NCBI RefSeq assembly: GCF_900115245.1
Contig: NZ_FOVT01000020.1
Location: forward strand, 39,784-103,783
Direction: 5' to 3'
Source: Mesorhizobium sp. NFR06
GTDB taxonomy: Bacteria; Pseudomonadota; Alphaproteobacteria; Rhizobiales; Rhizobiaceae
Length of the DNA stretch: 64,000 nucleotides
The translations under genes were made by a program, and so were the position numbers. Below are positions 40,209 to 48,786 of this stretch, piece by piece. The notes under the pieces were generated by a model. The model was not told where the DNA came from. It saw only the letters and a list, made by a program, of their open reading frames with translations, and searched no databases. Each line of letters opens with the position of its first letter. The first letter of the stretch is position 1.

Positions 40209-40946
40209 CTACCAACTCCACGGGGATGGCGAAAGCGGGGCGGCGGCACACGCTTCCACCGCCCCGTTCACAGACCCGTGAAGAAGAGCAATCAGGCCCC
40301 CGGGCTCACTCCACGGCGAAGCAGTAGAACAGGCCGTCGCCGCCGGTACCCTTGAGCGCCTCCTGGCTGCAGCCGCCGCGCGGGCATGCGAGGAATTCCA
40401 GGATTTCGCCGCCGCCGAATCGTCGAGCCCGGTGCGATCGTGATGGCCCATCATCGCAGCACCCTCGCCGCCGCTCATGGTCCAGTCGCCGCAGGTCTGG
40501 TCGGCGATCCTGGTGCCGTCGGGCTTGGAGCCGGTCAGCATGTCGTGACGGTTCGGTGTGTCGACGCGGCCGTTGACCACTTCGCCCTTCTCGTCGAGCG
40601 CCGTCTTCTTGGTGATGCCGTTGGCGCTGCCGTGCAGCGAGGCGACATCGTCGGCGATCTTCTCGCCCTTGGCGTTGAACCATGGGCCCTTGCCGATGCG
40701 GTCGCGCGCATCCTGCGTGCTGGAGGAGAGATAGGCATGCCAGGTCTTGCCGGTGACGCCGGCCGCTTCAGCCAGCGAGGCGCAATGCGCGTCGGCGCCC
40801 TTCAGCCCACCGAGATCGGCGCCCTTGCCGGAGCCGACGCTGGTGACGAAGAAGCTCATCTTTGCGTCTTGCGAGAACGCGGCGCCCGCCGTGGCGGCAA
40901 GAGCTACGGCTGTCGCGATGGCCGCAACGAGAAGAAGTCTGCGCAT
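40209..40946 (-). CDS. Lectin-like secreted protein, frameshifted near the 3' end
   Basis: A 245-residue frame: signal peptide MRRLLLVAAIATAVALAATAGAAFS, then a lectin-like domain with FFVTSVGSGKGADLGGLKGAD, TWHAYLSSS, ARDRIGKGPWFNAKG, HDMLTGSKPDG, QTCGDWTMSG and GHHDRTGLDDS. After SWNSSHA (near 40385) the frame turns to Ala/Arg/Ser-rich nonsense. The natural ending, RGGCSQEALKGTGGDGLFYC then FAVE and stop at 40306, is in another frame. A one-base deletion (or two-base insertion) near 40376-40386 explains this. The last conserved cysteines are thereby lost. GGAGG precedes the ATG. Confidence 0.72.
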   Translation of the reverse strand: MRRLLLVAAIATAVALAATAGAAFSQDAKMSFFVTSVGSGKGADLGGLKGADAHCASLAEAAGVTGKTWHAYLSSSTQDARDRIGKGPWFNAKGEKIADDVASLHGSANGITKKTALDEKGEVVNGRVDTPNRHDMLTGSKPDGTRIADQTCGDWTMSGGEGAAMMGHHDRTGLDDSAAAKSWNSSHARAAAAARRRSRVPAATACSTASPWSEPGGLIALLHGSVNGAVEACAAAPLSPSPWSW

Positions 40947-40971
40947 ATCGGTCCTCCGGTTTTCGAATGTT

Positions 40972-40990
40972 CTACGTTCGAAGAACGTAG
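40972..40990. promoter_or_regulatory. 19-bp palindrome upstream of the lectin-like gene
   Basis: CTACGTTC-GAA-GAACGTAG: perfect 8-bp arms, 26 bases upstream of the lectin-like start and 35 bases past the stop of the SDR gene. It could be an operator, or an SDR transcript-end hairpin, though no U-run follows. Confidence 0.4.
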
Positions 40991-41024
40991 CCGAAGGCCT
41001 ATTTCATCCGTCCCGGGTCGCGTC

Positions 41025-41768
41025 TTATTCCGGCTGCCTGTAGGCGACGAAGCGGTTGTGCCTGGCCTGGAAGATCAGCCCGGTTTCCTTCAGCTCCGGG
41101 CTTGCCAGGGGCACGATGCGGCGGGCGATCTCGGAAGGATGCGGCAGCGTCTCCGGATCTTCGCCGGGCATGGCCTGCGCGCGCATCGCCGTGCGGGTGG
41201 CGCCCGGGTCGGCGGCGTTGACCCTCAGGGGCAGGGTCTCGGTCTCATGCGCCCAGGAACGCATCATCGTTTCGACCGCCGCCTTCGAGGCAGCATACGG
41301 CGCCCAGAAGGCGCGCGCCGAGTGCGCCGCGTTGGAGGACATGATGATGGCGCGGCCGGCATCGGAGAGCCTGAGCAGCGGGTCGACCGAACGGATCAGC
41401 CGCCAGGTCGAGGTGACGTTGATGGTCATCACCTTCTCGAAGGTCTTGGCCTCGACATGGCCGATCGGCGAGATCACGCCGAGCACGGCGGCGTTAGCGA
41501 CCAGGATGTCGAGCTTGCCCCAGCGTTCATGGATTGCTCCGCCCAGCCGGTCGATTCCGGCCATGTCGGAAAGATCGAGCGGCACCAGCGTCGCCTGGCC
41601 GCGGCCATCGGCCTTGATCTGGTCGTCCAGCTCTTCCAGTCCGCCGACGGTGCGGGCAACCGCGATCACATGCGCGCCGGCCGCCGCCAGCTCCCTGGCG
41701 ATGAAGTAGCCGATGCCGCGCGAGGCGCCGGTAACGACCGCCACGCGGCCGGAAAGGTCGAGGGTCAT
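41025..41768 (-). CDS. SDR family oxidoreductase
   Basis: A 247-residue short-chain dehydrogenase. Seen: TGASRGIG at 13-20, NAAVLG near 91 (the NNAG equivalent), MSSNAAHS near 140 and YAASKAAVE near 155 with the catalytic Tyr and Lys. Substrate unknown. The ATG at 41768 has GAAGG at 7 bases and follows purF by 51 bases on the same strand; SDR genes of this type commonly trail purF in rhizobia, with no known link to purine synthesis. Confidence 0.88.
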   Translation of the reverse strand: MTLDLSGRVAVVTGASRGIGYFIARELAAAGAHVIAVARTVGGLEELDDQIKADGRGQATLVPLDLSDMAGIDRLGGAIHERWGKLDILVANAAVLGVISPIGHVEAKTFEKVMTINVTSTWRLIRSVDPLLRLSDAGRAIIMSSNAAHSARAFWAPYAASKAAVETMMRSWAHETETLPLRVNAADPGATRTAMRAQAMPGEDPETLPHPSEIARRIVPLASPELKETGLIFQARHNRFVAYRQPE

Positions 41769-41819
41769 ATGCAAGCCTTCGTAAGGTGGGCGCGCGCAGG
41801 CAAATTCAGTCCGGCAACC

Positions 41820-43331
41820 CTACGCCCCGCTGTTCGCCAGCAGCGACAGCGTGCGCACATTGTCGTGGCCTTCGAAGTCGAGCAGGCGGGTGGGGTACTG
41901 GCCGGTGAAGCAGGCGTCGCAGAATTGCGGCTGCTCGTTGTCGCGCCCGGCCTCGCCGACGGCGCGATAGAGCCCGTCGATCGACAGGAAGCCGAGCGAA
42001 TCGACGCGGATGAACTCGGCCATCTCCTCGACCGACATGCGCGAGGCAAGCAGCTTCGACTTCTCCGGCGTGTCGACGCCGTAGAAGCAAGACGCGCTAG
42101 TCGGCGGCGAGGCGATGCGCATATGCACTTCCTTGGCGCCGGCGTCGCGCACCATCTGCACGATCTTCTGGCTGGTGGTGCCGCGCACGATGGAATCGTC
42201 GACCAGCACCACGCGCTTGCCCTCGATCATGTGGCGGTTGGCGTTGTGCTTGAGCTTGACGCCCATGTGGCGGATCGAATCGCCCGGCTGGATGAAGGTT
42301 CGCCCGACATAATGGTTGCGGATGATGCCGAGCTCGAAGGGAATGCCCGCAGCCTGGCTGAAGCCGATCGCGGCCGGCGTGCCGGAATCCGGCACCGGCA
42401 CCACGATGTCGGCCTCGACCGGGTTTTCCTGCGCGAGCTCGGCGCCGATGCGCTTGCGCACCTCGTACACGTTGCGGCCCTCGACGGAGGAATCCGGCCG
42501 GGCGAAATAGACATATTCGAAGATGCAGAAGCGGGTCTTCTGCGGCTCGAACGGGAACAGGCTCTCGATCCCCTTGGACGTGATCACCACCATCTCGCCG
42601 GGCTTGATGTCGCGCACGAAGCGGGCACCGATGATGTCGAGCGCGCAGGTCTCGGAGGCGAGGATCCAGGCGCCGTCAAGGTCGCCAAGCACCAGCGGGC
42701 GGATGCCGAGCGGGTCGCGGCAGCCGATCATCTTCTTGGCCGTCATCGCGACAAGCGAGAACGCGCCCTCGACCTGGCGCATCGCGTCGATGAAGCGCGA
42801 GTTCAAGTCGCGCTCCTTGCTGGTCGCGACCAGATGCAGCAGCGTTTCGGTATCGGAGGTCGATGAGAAGATCGAGCCCTGCTTCTGCAACGCGCGCTGC
42901 ACGGTGAGCGCATTGGTGAGGTTGCCGTTGTGGGCGACCGCAAGGCCGCCTTCGGCCAGCTCGGCGAAGAAAGGTTGGACGTTGCGCAGGCCGGCGCCGC
43001 CGGTGGTGGCGTAGCGGGTATGGCCGATGGCGCGGTTGCCCTGCAGGCTGTCGATGACGCGTTGCTTGGTGAAGGTATCGCCGATCAGGCCGACATGGCG
43101 CTCGACGTGGAATTGAGTCCCGTCATAGGAAACGATGCCGGCCGCCTCCTGGCCGCGGTGCTGCAAGGCGTGCAGGCCGAGCGTGACGATGGCCGCCGCG
43201 TCCTGGCGGCCGAAGATGCCGAACACGCCGCATTCGTCGTGGAAATGATCGTCGGCCTCGGCGGAAAGGACTTTGCCTGCGTCTGCCGCTGAGTCTGCCA
43301 TCTGGTGCTCAAGCTCCGCTAAAGCCGCCAT
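41820..43331 (-). CDS. purF: Amidophosphoribosyltransferase
   Basis: A 503-residue enzyme of the first committed step of purine synthesis, transferring glutamine amide nitrogen to PRPP. The short propeptide ends before Cys in DECGVFGIFG (near 34), the glutaminase nucleophile. Further: HTRYATTGG near 104, NGNLTNA near 134, and the PRPP-binding motif VVLVDDSIVRGTTS near 365. Cysteines in PPTSASCFYGVD and FCDACFTG may bind an iron-sulfur cluster as in the Bacillus-type enzyme. An internal start, MADSAADAG, is also possible. Confidence 0.97.
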   Translation of the reverse strand: MAALAELEHQMADSAADAGKVLSAEADDHFHDECGVFGIFGRQDAAAIVTLGLHALQHRGQEAAGIVSYDGTQFHVERHVGLIGDTFTKQRVIDSLQGNRAIGHTRYATTGGAGLRNVQPFFAELAEGGLAVAHNGNLTNALTVQRALQKQGSIFSSTSDTETLLHLVATSKERDLNSRFIDAMRQVEGAFSLVAMTAKKMIGCRDPLGIRPLVLGDLDGAWILASETCALDIIGARFVRDIKPGEMVVITSKGIESLFPFEPQKTRFCIFEYVYFARPDSSVEGRNVYEVRKRIGAELAQENPVEADIVVPVPDSGTPAAIGFSQAAGIPFELGIIRNHYVGRTFIQPGDSIRHMGVKLKHNANRHMIEGKRVVLVDDSIVRGTTSQKIVQMVRDAGAKEVHMRIASPPTSASCFYGVDTPEKSKLLASRMSVEEMAEFIRVDSLGFLSIDGLYRAVGEAGRDNEQPQFCDACFTGQYPTRLLDFEGHDNVRTLSLLANSGA

Positions 43332-43414
43332 ATAGGGCGATCTCTCGCAGAACGCAACGCAAGTCCTAAACCATTCACAAAATGCCCCGGGCCAGCGCTG
43401 CGGCCGGCCCGATT

Positions 43415-44104
43415 TCAGTTAGCCGGCGCCGGAGCGGGAGCCGGGGCCGGAGCGGGAGCCGGGGCTGGCGCCGGCTCGTTGTCGGCCGGGGCCTCGCCCT
43501 CGCTGTCGTCGGGCGCGGTGGCGTTGTCGTCGCCGGTAGCCGGCGGCTCGGCAGCGGGCTGGTCGGTCGTCGCCGGCGCGCCGGCCTGCGGCGTGCCCTT
43601 ATGCGTGTATTTGTTGACCAGTTCCTCGGTGTTTTCCGGCAGCACGCTTTCGAGCTTTGCGCCGATCGCCTCGAGCAGTGGCCGCGACTTGGCGTTGGCG
43701 ATCCAGGCAGGCGCCTTGGCGCCGGCCAGCCAGTTGAAGAACAGCAGCGCCACCGCAACCACCAGGATGCCGCGCGCCGCGCCGTATAGGAAGCCCAGCG
43801 TGCGGTCGAGCGCGCCGATGCGCGAATCGATGATCCAGTCGGCGAGCTTCATGGTGATGACCGAGACGACGATCAGCGCGATGACGAAGACGATGCCCGC
43901 GGAAGCCGCCATCGCGATCTTGTCGTTGTCGATATAGGGCTGAACATAGGGCAGGACGGGCTTGTAGAAGAAGAACGCCGCCGCCGCCGCCGCCGCCCAG
44001 GAAATCACCGACAGCACCTCGCGCGAGAAGCCGCGCACCATGGCCAGCATCGCCGAGACCAGGGTGAAGCCGACGAGGATTCCGTCAAGCAGCGTAATCG
44101 GCAT
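43415..44104 (-). CDS. cvpA: CvpA family protein
   Basis: A 229-residue inner-membrane protein. Four hydrophobic segments make up the first 130 residues (DGILVGFTLVSAMLAMVRGF, VISWAAAAAAAFFFY and following), matching CvpA, required for colicin V production in E. coli and generally linked to purF. A long acidic, Pro/Ala-rich tail follows, ending in a run of about eight Pro-Ala units. The position between radA and purF is conserved in rhizobia. Molecular function is not settled. Confidence 0.92.
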   Translation of the reverse strand: MPITLLDGILVGFTLVSAMLAMVRGFSREVLSVISWAAAAAAAFFFYKPVLPYVQPYIDNDKIAMAASAGIVFVIALIVVSVITMKLADWIIDSRIGALDRTLGFLYGAARGILVVAVALLFFNWLAGAKAPAWIANAKSRPLLEAIGAKLESVLPENTEELVNKYTHKGTPQAGAPATTDQPAAEPPATGDDNATAPDDSEGEAPADNEPAPAPAPAPAPAPAPAPAN

Positions 44105-44151
44105 GTCTTTGGCCCCACTCCGATCTCTTGTTCACGGCCCGACGAGCCGTA

Positions 44152-45555
44152 TCACTCCCCCTCATCGGCGCGGCCGCGCCGTGAGCCGGCTATGCGCGCC
44201 ACAAGGTCGGCAAGCTCGGTGGGCTGGAACGCGCCGGCCCCGATCCCCCCGGCAACTTCCTCGCTGCCAAGCGGCAGCACCGCGCTTCCAAAACCCAGCT
44301 TTTCGGCTTCTTTGAGGCGCTGTTGCGCATGCGCAACCGGCCTCACCGCGCCCGATAGGCTGATTTCGCCGAAATAGACGCAATCGGCGGGAAGGGCAAG
44401 ACCGGTGAGCGACGAAACCAATGCGGCGGCGACCGCGAGATCGGCCGCCGGCTCCGAGATCCGGTAGCCGCCGGCGACATTGAGATAGACGTCGTGCTGG
44501 CCGAAGCGGACGCCGCAATGCGCCTCGAGCACGGCAAGCACCATCGACAGCCGCGCGCCGTCCCAGCCGACGACGGCGCGGCGCGGCGTGCCGAGCGAGG
44601 ATTGCGCGACCAGCGCCTGGATCTCGACCAGCACCGGCCTGGTGCCTTCCATGCCGGCGAAAACCGCGGCGCCCGGCGATTTCGCGTGGCGTTCGCCGAG
44701 GAACAGCTCGGAAGGATTGGAGACTTCGCGCAGGCCCTTGTCCGACATTTCGAACACGCCGATCTCGTCGGTCGGCCCGAAACGGTTTTTCACCGTGCGC
44801 AGGATGCGGAAGTGGTGGTTGCCTTCGCCTTCGAAATAGAGCACGCCGTCGACCATGTGCTCGACGACGCGCGGTCCGGCGATCTGGCCTTCCTTGGTGA
44901 CGTGGCCGACCAGCACGATCGCGGCACCCGTGGATTTGGCGTAGCGGATCATCGCCTGGGCGGCGGCACGCACCTGGGTGACGGTGCCTGGCGCCGAATC
45001 GGCAAGGTCGGTCCACAGCGTTTGGATGGAATCGAGGATGACGAGGTCCGGCCGCTTGCCGTCGGCGATGGTCGCCAGGATGTCCTCGACGTTGGTCTCG
45101 GCGGCAAGCTCCACCGGTGTGTTCGCGACGCCGAGGCGTTGCGCCCTGAGCCTTATCTGCGCCACCGCTTCCTCGCCCGAGACATAGACGATGCGATGGC
45201 CCTTCGAGGCGAGCGCGGCGGCTGCCTGCGTCAGCAGCGTCGACTTGCCGATGCCGGGATCGCCGCCGACCAGCAGCGCCGAGCCGCGCACGAAGCCGCC
45301 GCCGGTGGCGCGGTCGAGCTCGCCGATGCCCGACACGATGCGCGGCGCATCCTCGATGTCGCCCGACAGGCTGGTGAGCACGACGGCGCGGCCCTTGCGG
45401 GCGTTACGCGTGTTCGCCGGCCCCGAGCCGATGCCGCCGGACGTGCCTTCCTCGACGAGCGTGTTCCACTCGCCGCAGGCATCGCATTTGCCTGCCCAGC
45501 GCTGATGCACCGAGCCGCAATTCTGGCAGATGAACTGAACGCGCGATTTGGCCAC
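44152..45555 (-). CDS. radA: DNA repair protein RadA
   Basis: A 467-residue RecA-like ATPase that assists branch migration in recombination. Seen: N-terminal zinc finger CQNCGSVHQRWAGKCDACGEW (residues 10-30, four cysteines), Walker A GGDPGIGKSTLL near 97, RadA-specific KNRFGPTDEIGVFEM near 256, and a C-terminal Lon-protease-like domain (ALEAH-type VLEAHCGVRF, DVYLNVAGGYRI). All hallmarks are intact. It sits between dnaB and cvpA on the same strand. Confidence 0.97.
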   Translation of the reverse strand: MAKSRVQFICQNCGSVHQRWAGKCDACGEWNTLVEEGTSGGIGSGPANTRNARKGRAVVLTSLSGDIEDAPRIVSGIGELDRATGGGFVRGSALLVGGDPGIGKSTLLTQAAAALASKGHRIVYVSGEEAVAQIRLRAQRLGVANTPVELAAETNVEDILATIADGKRPDLVILDSIQTLWTDLADSAPGTVTQVRAAAQAMIRYAKSTGAAIVLVGHVTKEGQIAGPRVVEHMVDGVLYFEGEGNHHFRILRTVKNRFGPTDEIGVFEMSDKGLREVSNPSELFLGERHAKSPGAAVFAGMEGTRPVLVEIQALVAQSSLGTPRRAVVGWDGARLSMVLAVLEAHCGVRFGQHDVYLNVAGGYRISEPAADLAVAAALVSSLTGLALPADCVYFGEISLSGAVRPVAHAQQRLKEAEKLGFGSAVLPLGSEEVAGGIGAGAFQPTELADLVARIAGSRRGRADEGE

Positions 45556-45633
45556 TCTGCTACCTTCTCCCTGAGCGACGCGCGCCCTAGAGCGCCGACG
45601 CCCGTCATTCTTGTAGCAGTCGCTACCAAGCGC

Positions 45634-47124
45634 CTACTCGAACCTCTCCGGCAGATGATGCTCTTCCGCCAGGTCCGAGAACCGGGTGAACTCGCCGTGG
45701 AAGGCGAGGCTGACCGAGCCGGTCGGTCCGTGGCGCTGCTTGGCGACGATCACCTCGGCCTTGCCGCGCGCCTCGTTCATCTCGTTTTCCCACTTGATGT
45801 ATTCGTCGGTGCCGAGCTTCGGCTCGCGGTTCTTGAGGTAGTATTCCTCGCGATAGACGAACAGCACCACGTCGGCGTCCTGCTCGATGGAGCCGGATTC
45901 GCGCAAGTCGGAGAGCTGGGGGCGCTTGTCGTCGCGGCTTTCGACCTGACGCGACAGCTGCGACAGCGCGATGATCGGGACCGCGAGCTCCTTGGCCAAA
46001 GCCTTCAGGCCCGTGGTGATCTCGGTGATTTCCTGCACGCGGTTCTGCGAGGCGCGCGCGCTCGATCCCTGCATCAGCTGGATATAGTCGATGACGATGA
46101 GGTCGAGGCCGCGCTGGCGCTTCAGCCGCCGCGCGCGGGCCGAGAGCTGCGCGATCGAGATGCCGCCGGTCTGGTCAATGAACAGCGGGATCTTCTGCAT
46201 CGTTTGCGAGCAGGCGACCAGCTTCTCGAAATCCATCTCGGTGATCTCGCCGCGGCGGATCTTGGATGACGAAATTTCGGTCTGCTCGGAGATGATGCGG
46301 GTGGCGAGCTGCTCCGACGACATTTCGAGCGAGAAGAAGCCGACGACGCCGCCATTGGCCGCCTTGAAGCTGCCGTCGGCCTGCTGCGCCGGTTGATACG
46401 CCTCGGCGATGTTGAAGGCGATGTTGGTGGCCAAGGAGGTTTTGCCCATGCCGGGGCGGCCGGCAAGCACGATCAGGTCGGATGGCTGCAGGCCGCCCAT
46501 GCGGCGATCGAGGTCGCGCAGACCGGTGGCGATGCCCGACAGGTGGCCGTCGCGCATGAAGGCGGCGTTGGCCATGTCGACGGCGGTCTTGACCGCGTCG
46601 TTGAAGCTTTCGAAACCGCCATCGTAGCGGCCGGTTTCGGCCAGCTCGAACAGCCGCCGCTCGGCGTCCTCGATCTGCTCGGAAGGCGCCATGTCGACGG
46701 GCGCGTCATAGGCGATGTTGACCATGTCCTCGCCGACGGTGATCAGCGCGCGGCGCGTGGCAAGGTCGTAGATTGCGCGCCCATAGTCGGTGGCGTTGAC
46801 GATGGTGACGGCCTCGACCGCAAGCCGCACGACATATTGCGCCACAGTCATGTCGCCGACCTTCTCGTCTGCCGGCAGGAAGGTCTTCAGCGTGATCGGC
46901 GTCGCGATCTTGCCCATGCGGATCAGCTCGGCCGCGACCTCGAAGATCCTGCGGTGCAGCGGCTCGTAGAAATGCGCCGGCTTCAAAAAATCCGAGACGC
47001 GGTAGAAGGCGTCGTTGTTGACAAGGATGGCGCCGAGCAACGCCTGCTCGGCCTCGATGTTGTTCGGTGCCTCGCGATAAAGCGGTGTTTCCGCCACGCC
47101 GAATTTTCGTGCCGCCTCTGCCAT
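45634..47124 (-). CDS. dnaB: Replicative DNA helicase
   Basis: A 496-residue hexameric helicase of the replication fork. The N-terminal domain (PNNIEAEQALLGAILVNNDAF) is followed by the RecA-like ATPase: Walker A AGRPGMGKTSLATNIAFN near 230, Walker B DLIVIDYIQLM near 345 and the DESRGSIEQDADVV-like LRESGSIEQDADVVLFVYR region. No intein is present. The start MAEAARKFGVAETPLYREAP at 47124 is preceded by GGGGA. No alanine racemase gene lies between it and radA, unlike in some rhizobia. Confidence 0.97.
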   Translation of the reverse strand: MAEAARKFGVAETPLYREAPNNIEAEQALLGAILVNNDAFYRVSDFLKPAHFYEPLHRRIFEVAAELIRMGKIATPITLKTFLPADEKVGDMTVAQYVVRLAVEAVTIVNATDYGRAIYDLATRRALITVGEDMVNIAYDAPVDMAPSEQIEDAERRLFELAETGRYDGGFESFNDAVKTAVDMANAAFMRDGHLSGIATGLRDLDRRMGGLQPSDLIVLAGRPGMGKTSLATNIAFNIAEAYQPAQQADGSFKAANGGVVGFFSLEMSSEQLATRIISEQTEISSSKIRRGEITEMDFEKLVACSQTMQKIPLFIDQTGGISIAQLSARARRLKRQRGLDLIVIDYIQLMQGSSARASQNRVQEITEITTGLKALAKELAVPIIALSQLSRQVESRDDKRPQLSDLRESGSIEQDADVVLFVYREEYYLKNREPKLGTDEYIKWENEMNEARGKAEVIVAKQRHGPTGSVSLAFHGEFTRFSDLAEEHHLPERFE

Positions 47125-47701
47125 GATGTCCCCGATTTCGATCCCGCCTTCCTCGATATCAGAGCGGGAAGATTCGGTGCTGACCTTTCTGCAACACTGC
47201 GCGTCGATGAGGGCTGGATTCCCGTTGTTCACAGGAGCCGTGCATCGTCCACAGGACAGAATTCCGGTGGCTCGATTCCGGTTGACTCGGCAAGTTGCGA
47301 TTCTTAGTTGCAAATACAGAACGAAGCAAGAACAATTTGGTTGAGCGGGTGCTGTTGGGAGGTCTCGCCGTCCGACCTTCGTCATCCACGGGCGGAGCGG
47401 GAGCGAAGCGGACGCGCAGACCCGAGGATCCATGCCGTGACATCCCGCGACGAGTAAAGGCGGTGCAGAACAGAGGTCGTTCTGCGCCCCTGCGAAGCTC
47501 ATAGGTAACGGCATGGATCCTCGGGTCTACGCCGCGTCGCTTCGCTCCTTGCTCCGCCGTGGATGACGACTTGACGGGCGTTTCGGCCAATCTCGAAGGT
47601 TGGCGACGACACGGGCGCGTCGGCCAATCTTCAAAGCCAGCTGTCGACGCATCGACGCCGCGATCCTTTTCGATGCTGACGTCGTCGTCATGGGCGGCGG
47701 C
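47125..47701. other. Gene-free stretch, 577 bp, with a long inverted repeat
   Basis: No gene supported. 47125-47350 is the probable dnaB promoter region. 47380-47568 is a long imperfect inverted repeat, listed separately. 47573-47640 has two direct copies of GGGCG-N3-CGGCCAATCT. Confidence 0.6.
47380..47568. repeat. 189-bp long inverted repeat (dispersed element)
   Basis: The outer arms CGTCATCCACGG (47380-47391) and CCGTGGATGACG (47557-47568) and inner 21-base arms (47418-47438 with 47508-47528, around GGATCC) are perfect reverse complements. The parts between, rich in GAAGCG/CGCTTC, are imperfect. The 69-base centre includes a GCAGAAC...GTTCTGC hairpin. Shape and size suggest a non-autonomous palindromic element or MITE. 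It has no coding capacity. Confidence 0.7.
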
Positions 47702-48667
47702 CTAGGCCAGCGAATCGCCCCAGTCCGTCCGCCGCGCTACCTTGAAGGCATCGCCGTCGCGCTTGCTGAACAGCTGCTCGCCGGCGCTGCCGTCCGGCCG
47801 GCACAGTTTCAGCACCACCTTGCCGGAGCCGCCCTTTGGCGGCGCGATCACCCGCGCCGGGCGCGCCGGGGCCGGCTGGCGCGAAGCGGCGAGGTGGATG
47901 AACTTCTCGTCCTCCCACGGCACGTCGGCTTCCTTGACCAGGCGATGCAGGCGCGAACGGGCGACACGGCGCGCGAAATGGCACCAGTCGGGCGGCGCGA
48001 GCGGGCAGGGCGAACCGTGCGGACAAGGCGCAAGCACATGCGCGCCGGCCGCGATCAGTTGCTGCCGGGCGGCGAGGATGCGCTGCCAGCCGGCAGGCGT
48101 GCCGGGCTCGACGATGAGAAGCGTGTCGGCCGCGAGCCGCCAGAGGCGGTCGATGAGCTTCGGCAGCGATGCGGGAGCGATCTCGTCCAGCACATAGGCG
48201 GCGCTGACCAGGTCGGCGGGCTCGATGCCGTCGAGATCGATCGTAGCGTCGCCGGCGATCCAGTCGGTGCGGGTCGCGATTGCGCCCTCGGCAAGCGACT
48301 GCCCGGCCTTGCGCACAGCCGCGCTTGCCTCGACCAGAACCGCCCGTTCGAGCGCGGGCCAGGCGTCTGTCGTGGCCCAAAGCATGGTGCCAGGTCCGGC
48401 GCCGATGTCGAGCAGGCTCGCCGGCCGGAAATCGGGGCGGGCCCCGGTCAGCGCCTCGAGGCTGGCGCGCACGGCGGCATAGGTGGCGGGCAACCGCGTC
48501 GCCAGATAGGCCTTGACCGCCATGTCCTCGCCCATGTGCAGGCGGCCGTCGCGCAACTCGGCGCGGTAGCGCTCCGAAAGCGTGCGTGCCGCCTGCTTCA
48601 GCGCCGGCATCGGCACCTTCTCCAGCATGCTGTCGACGCCTTGCCGCAATTGTGCGGGGAGTTCCAT
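47702..48667 (-). CDS. Rsm22-family ribosomal methyltransferase-like protein
   Basis: A 321-residue protein of the small-subunit ribosomal Rsm22 family, methyltransferase-fold proteins linked to mitochondrial-type ribosome assembly. Seen: SAM-site LLDIGAGPGTMLWA near 86, LVSAAYVLDEIAP near 152, LIVEPGTPAGWQRIL near 182, and a cysteine cluster CPHGSPCPL ... DWCHFARR (about 213-232) that resembles the iron-sulfur site of this family. The ATG at 48667 is set by AAGGAGCC upstream; a palindromic element lies immediately before that. Confidence 0.86.
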   Translation of the reverse strand: MELPAQLRQGVDSMLEKVPMPALKQAARTLSERYRAELRDGRLHMGEDMAVKAYLATRLPATYAAVRASLEALTGARPDFRPASLLDIGAGPGTMLWATTDAWPALERAVLVEASAAVRKAGQSLAEGAIATRTDWIAGDATIDLDGIEPADLVSAAYVLDEIAPASLPKLIDRLWRLAADTLLIVEPGTPAGWQRILAARQQLIAAGAHVLAPCPHGSPCPLAPPDWCHFARRVARSRLHRLVKEADVPWEDEKFIHLAASRQPAPARPARVIAPPKGGSGKVVLKLCRPDGSAGEQLFSKRDGDAFKVARRTDWGDSLA

Positions 48668-48684
48668 TGGCCAAGGCTCCTTAA

Positions 48685-48786
48685 ATGATTTCAGGTCGAA
48701 TCGACCTGAGATCATCCAATTCTAAGTGAAAGAGATAGAGCATGTTGTCGTCCGAAAGCCGCTTCACACGTTTCGGCATCATGCTC
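48685..48786. repeat. Dispersed palindromic element, copy 2, with adjacent palindrome
   Basis: 48738-48786: GAGCATG (48738-48744) pairs with CATGCTC (48780-48786) and CCGAAA (48752-48757) with TTTCGG (48771-48776), around GCCGCTTCACACG; this is the inverted counterpart of the element at 4596. Next to it, TCAGGTCGA-A-TCGACCTGA (48691-48709), extended by ATGAT/ATCAT with one mismatch pair to 48685-48715. The first part contains the ynfA stop codon; the second ends just before the Rsm22 ribosome site. Confidence 0.65.

Noticed and set aside
40386..42866. 826-codon plus-strand frame opposite the lectin-like, SDR and purF genes
   Set aside because: Spans several well-supported minus-strand genes and consists of Arg/His/Asp-rich shadow sequence produced by high GC.
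43424..43480. GCCGGGGCCGGAGC-type repeats near the cvpA end as a possible repeat array
   Set aside because: They encode the Pro-Ala tail of CvpA in frame, so they are coding low complexity.
47125..47701. CRISPR-like array in the repeat-rich gap
   Set aside because: The repeats are inverted arms and two short direct copies, not regularly spaced units.
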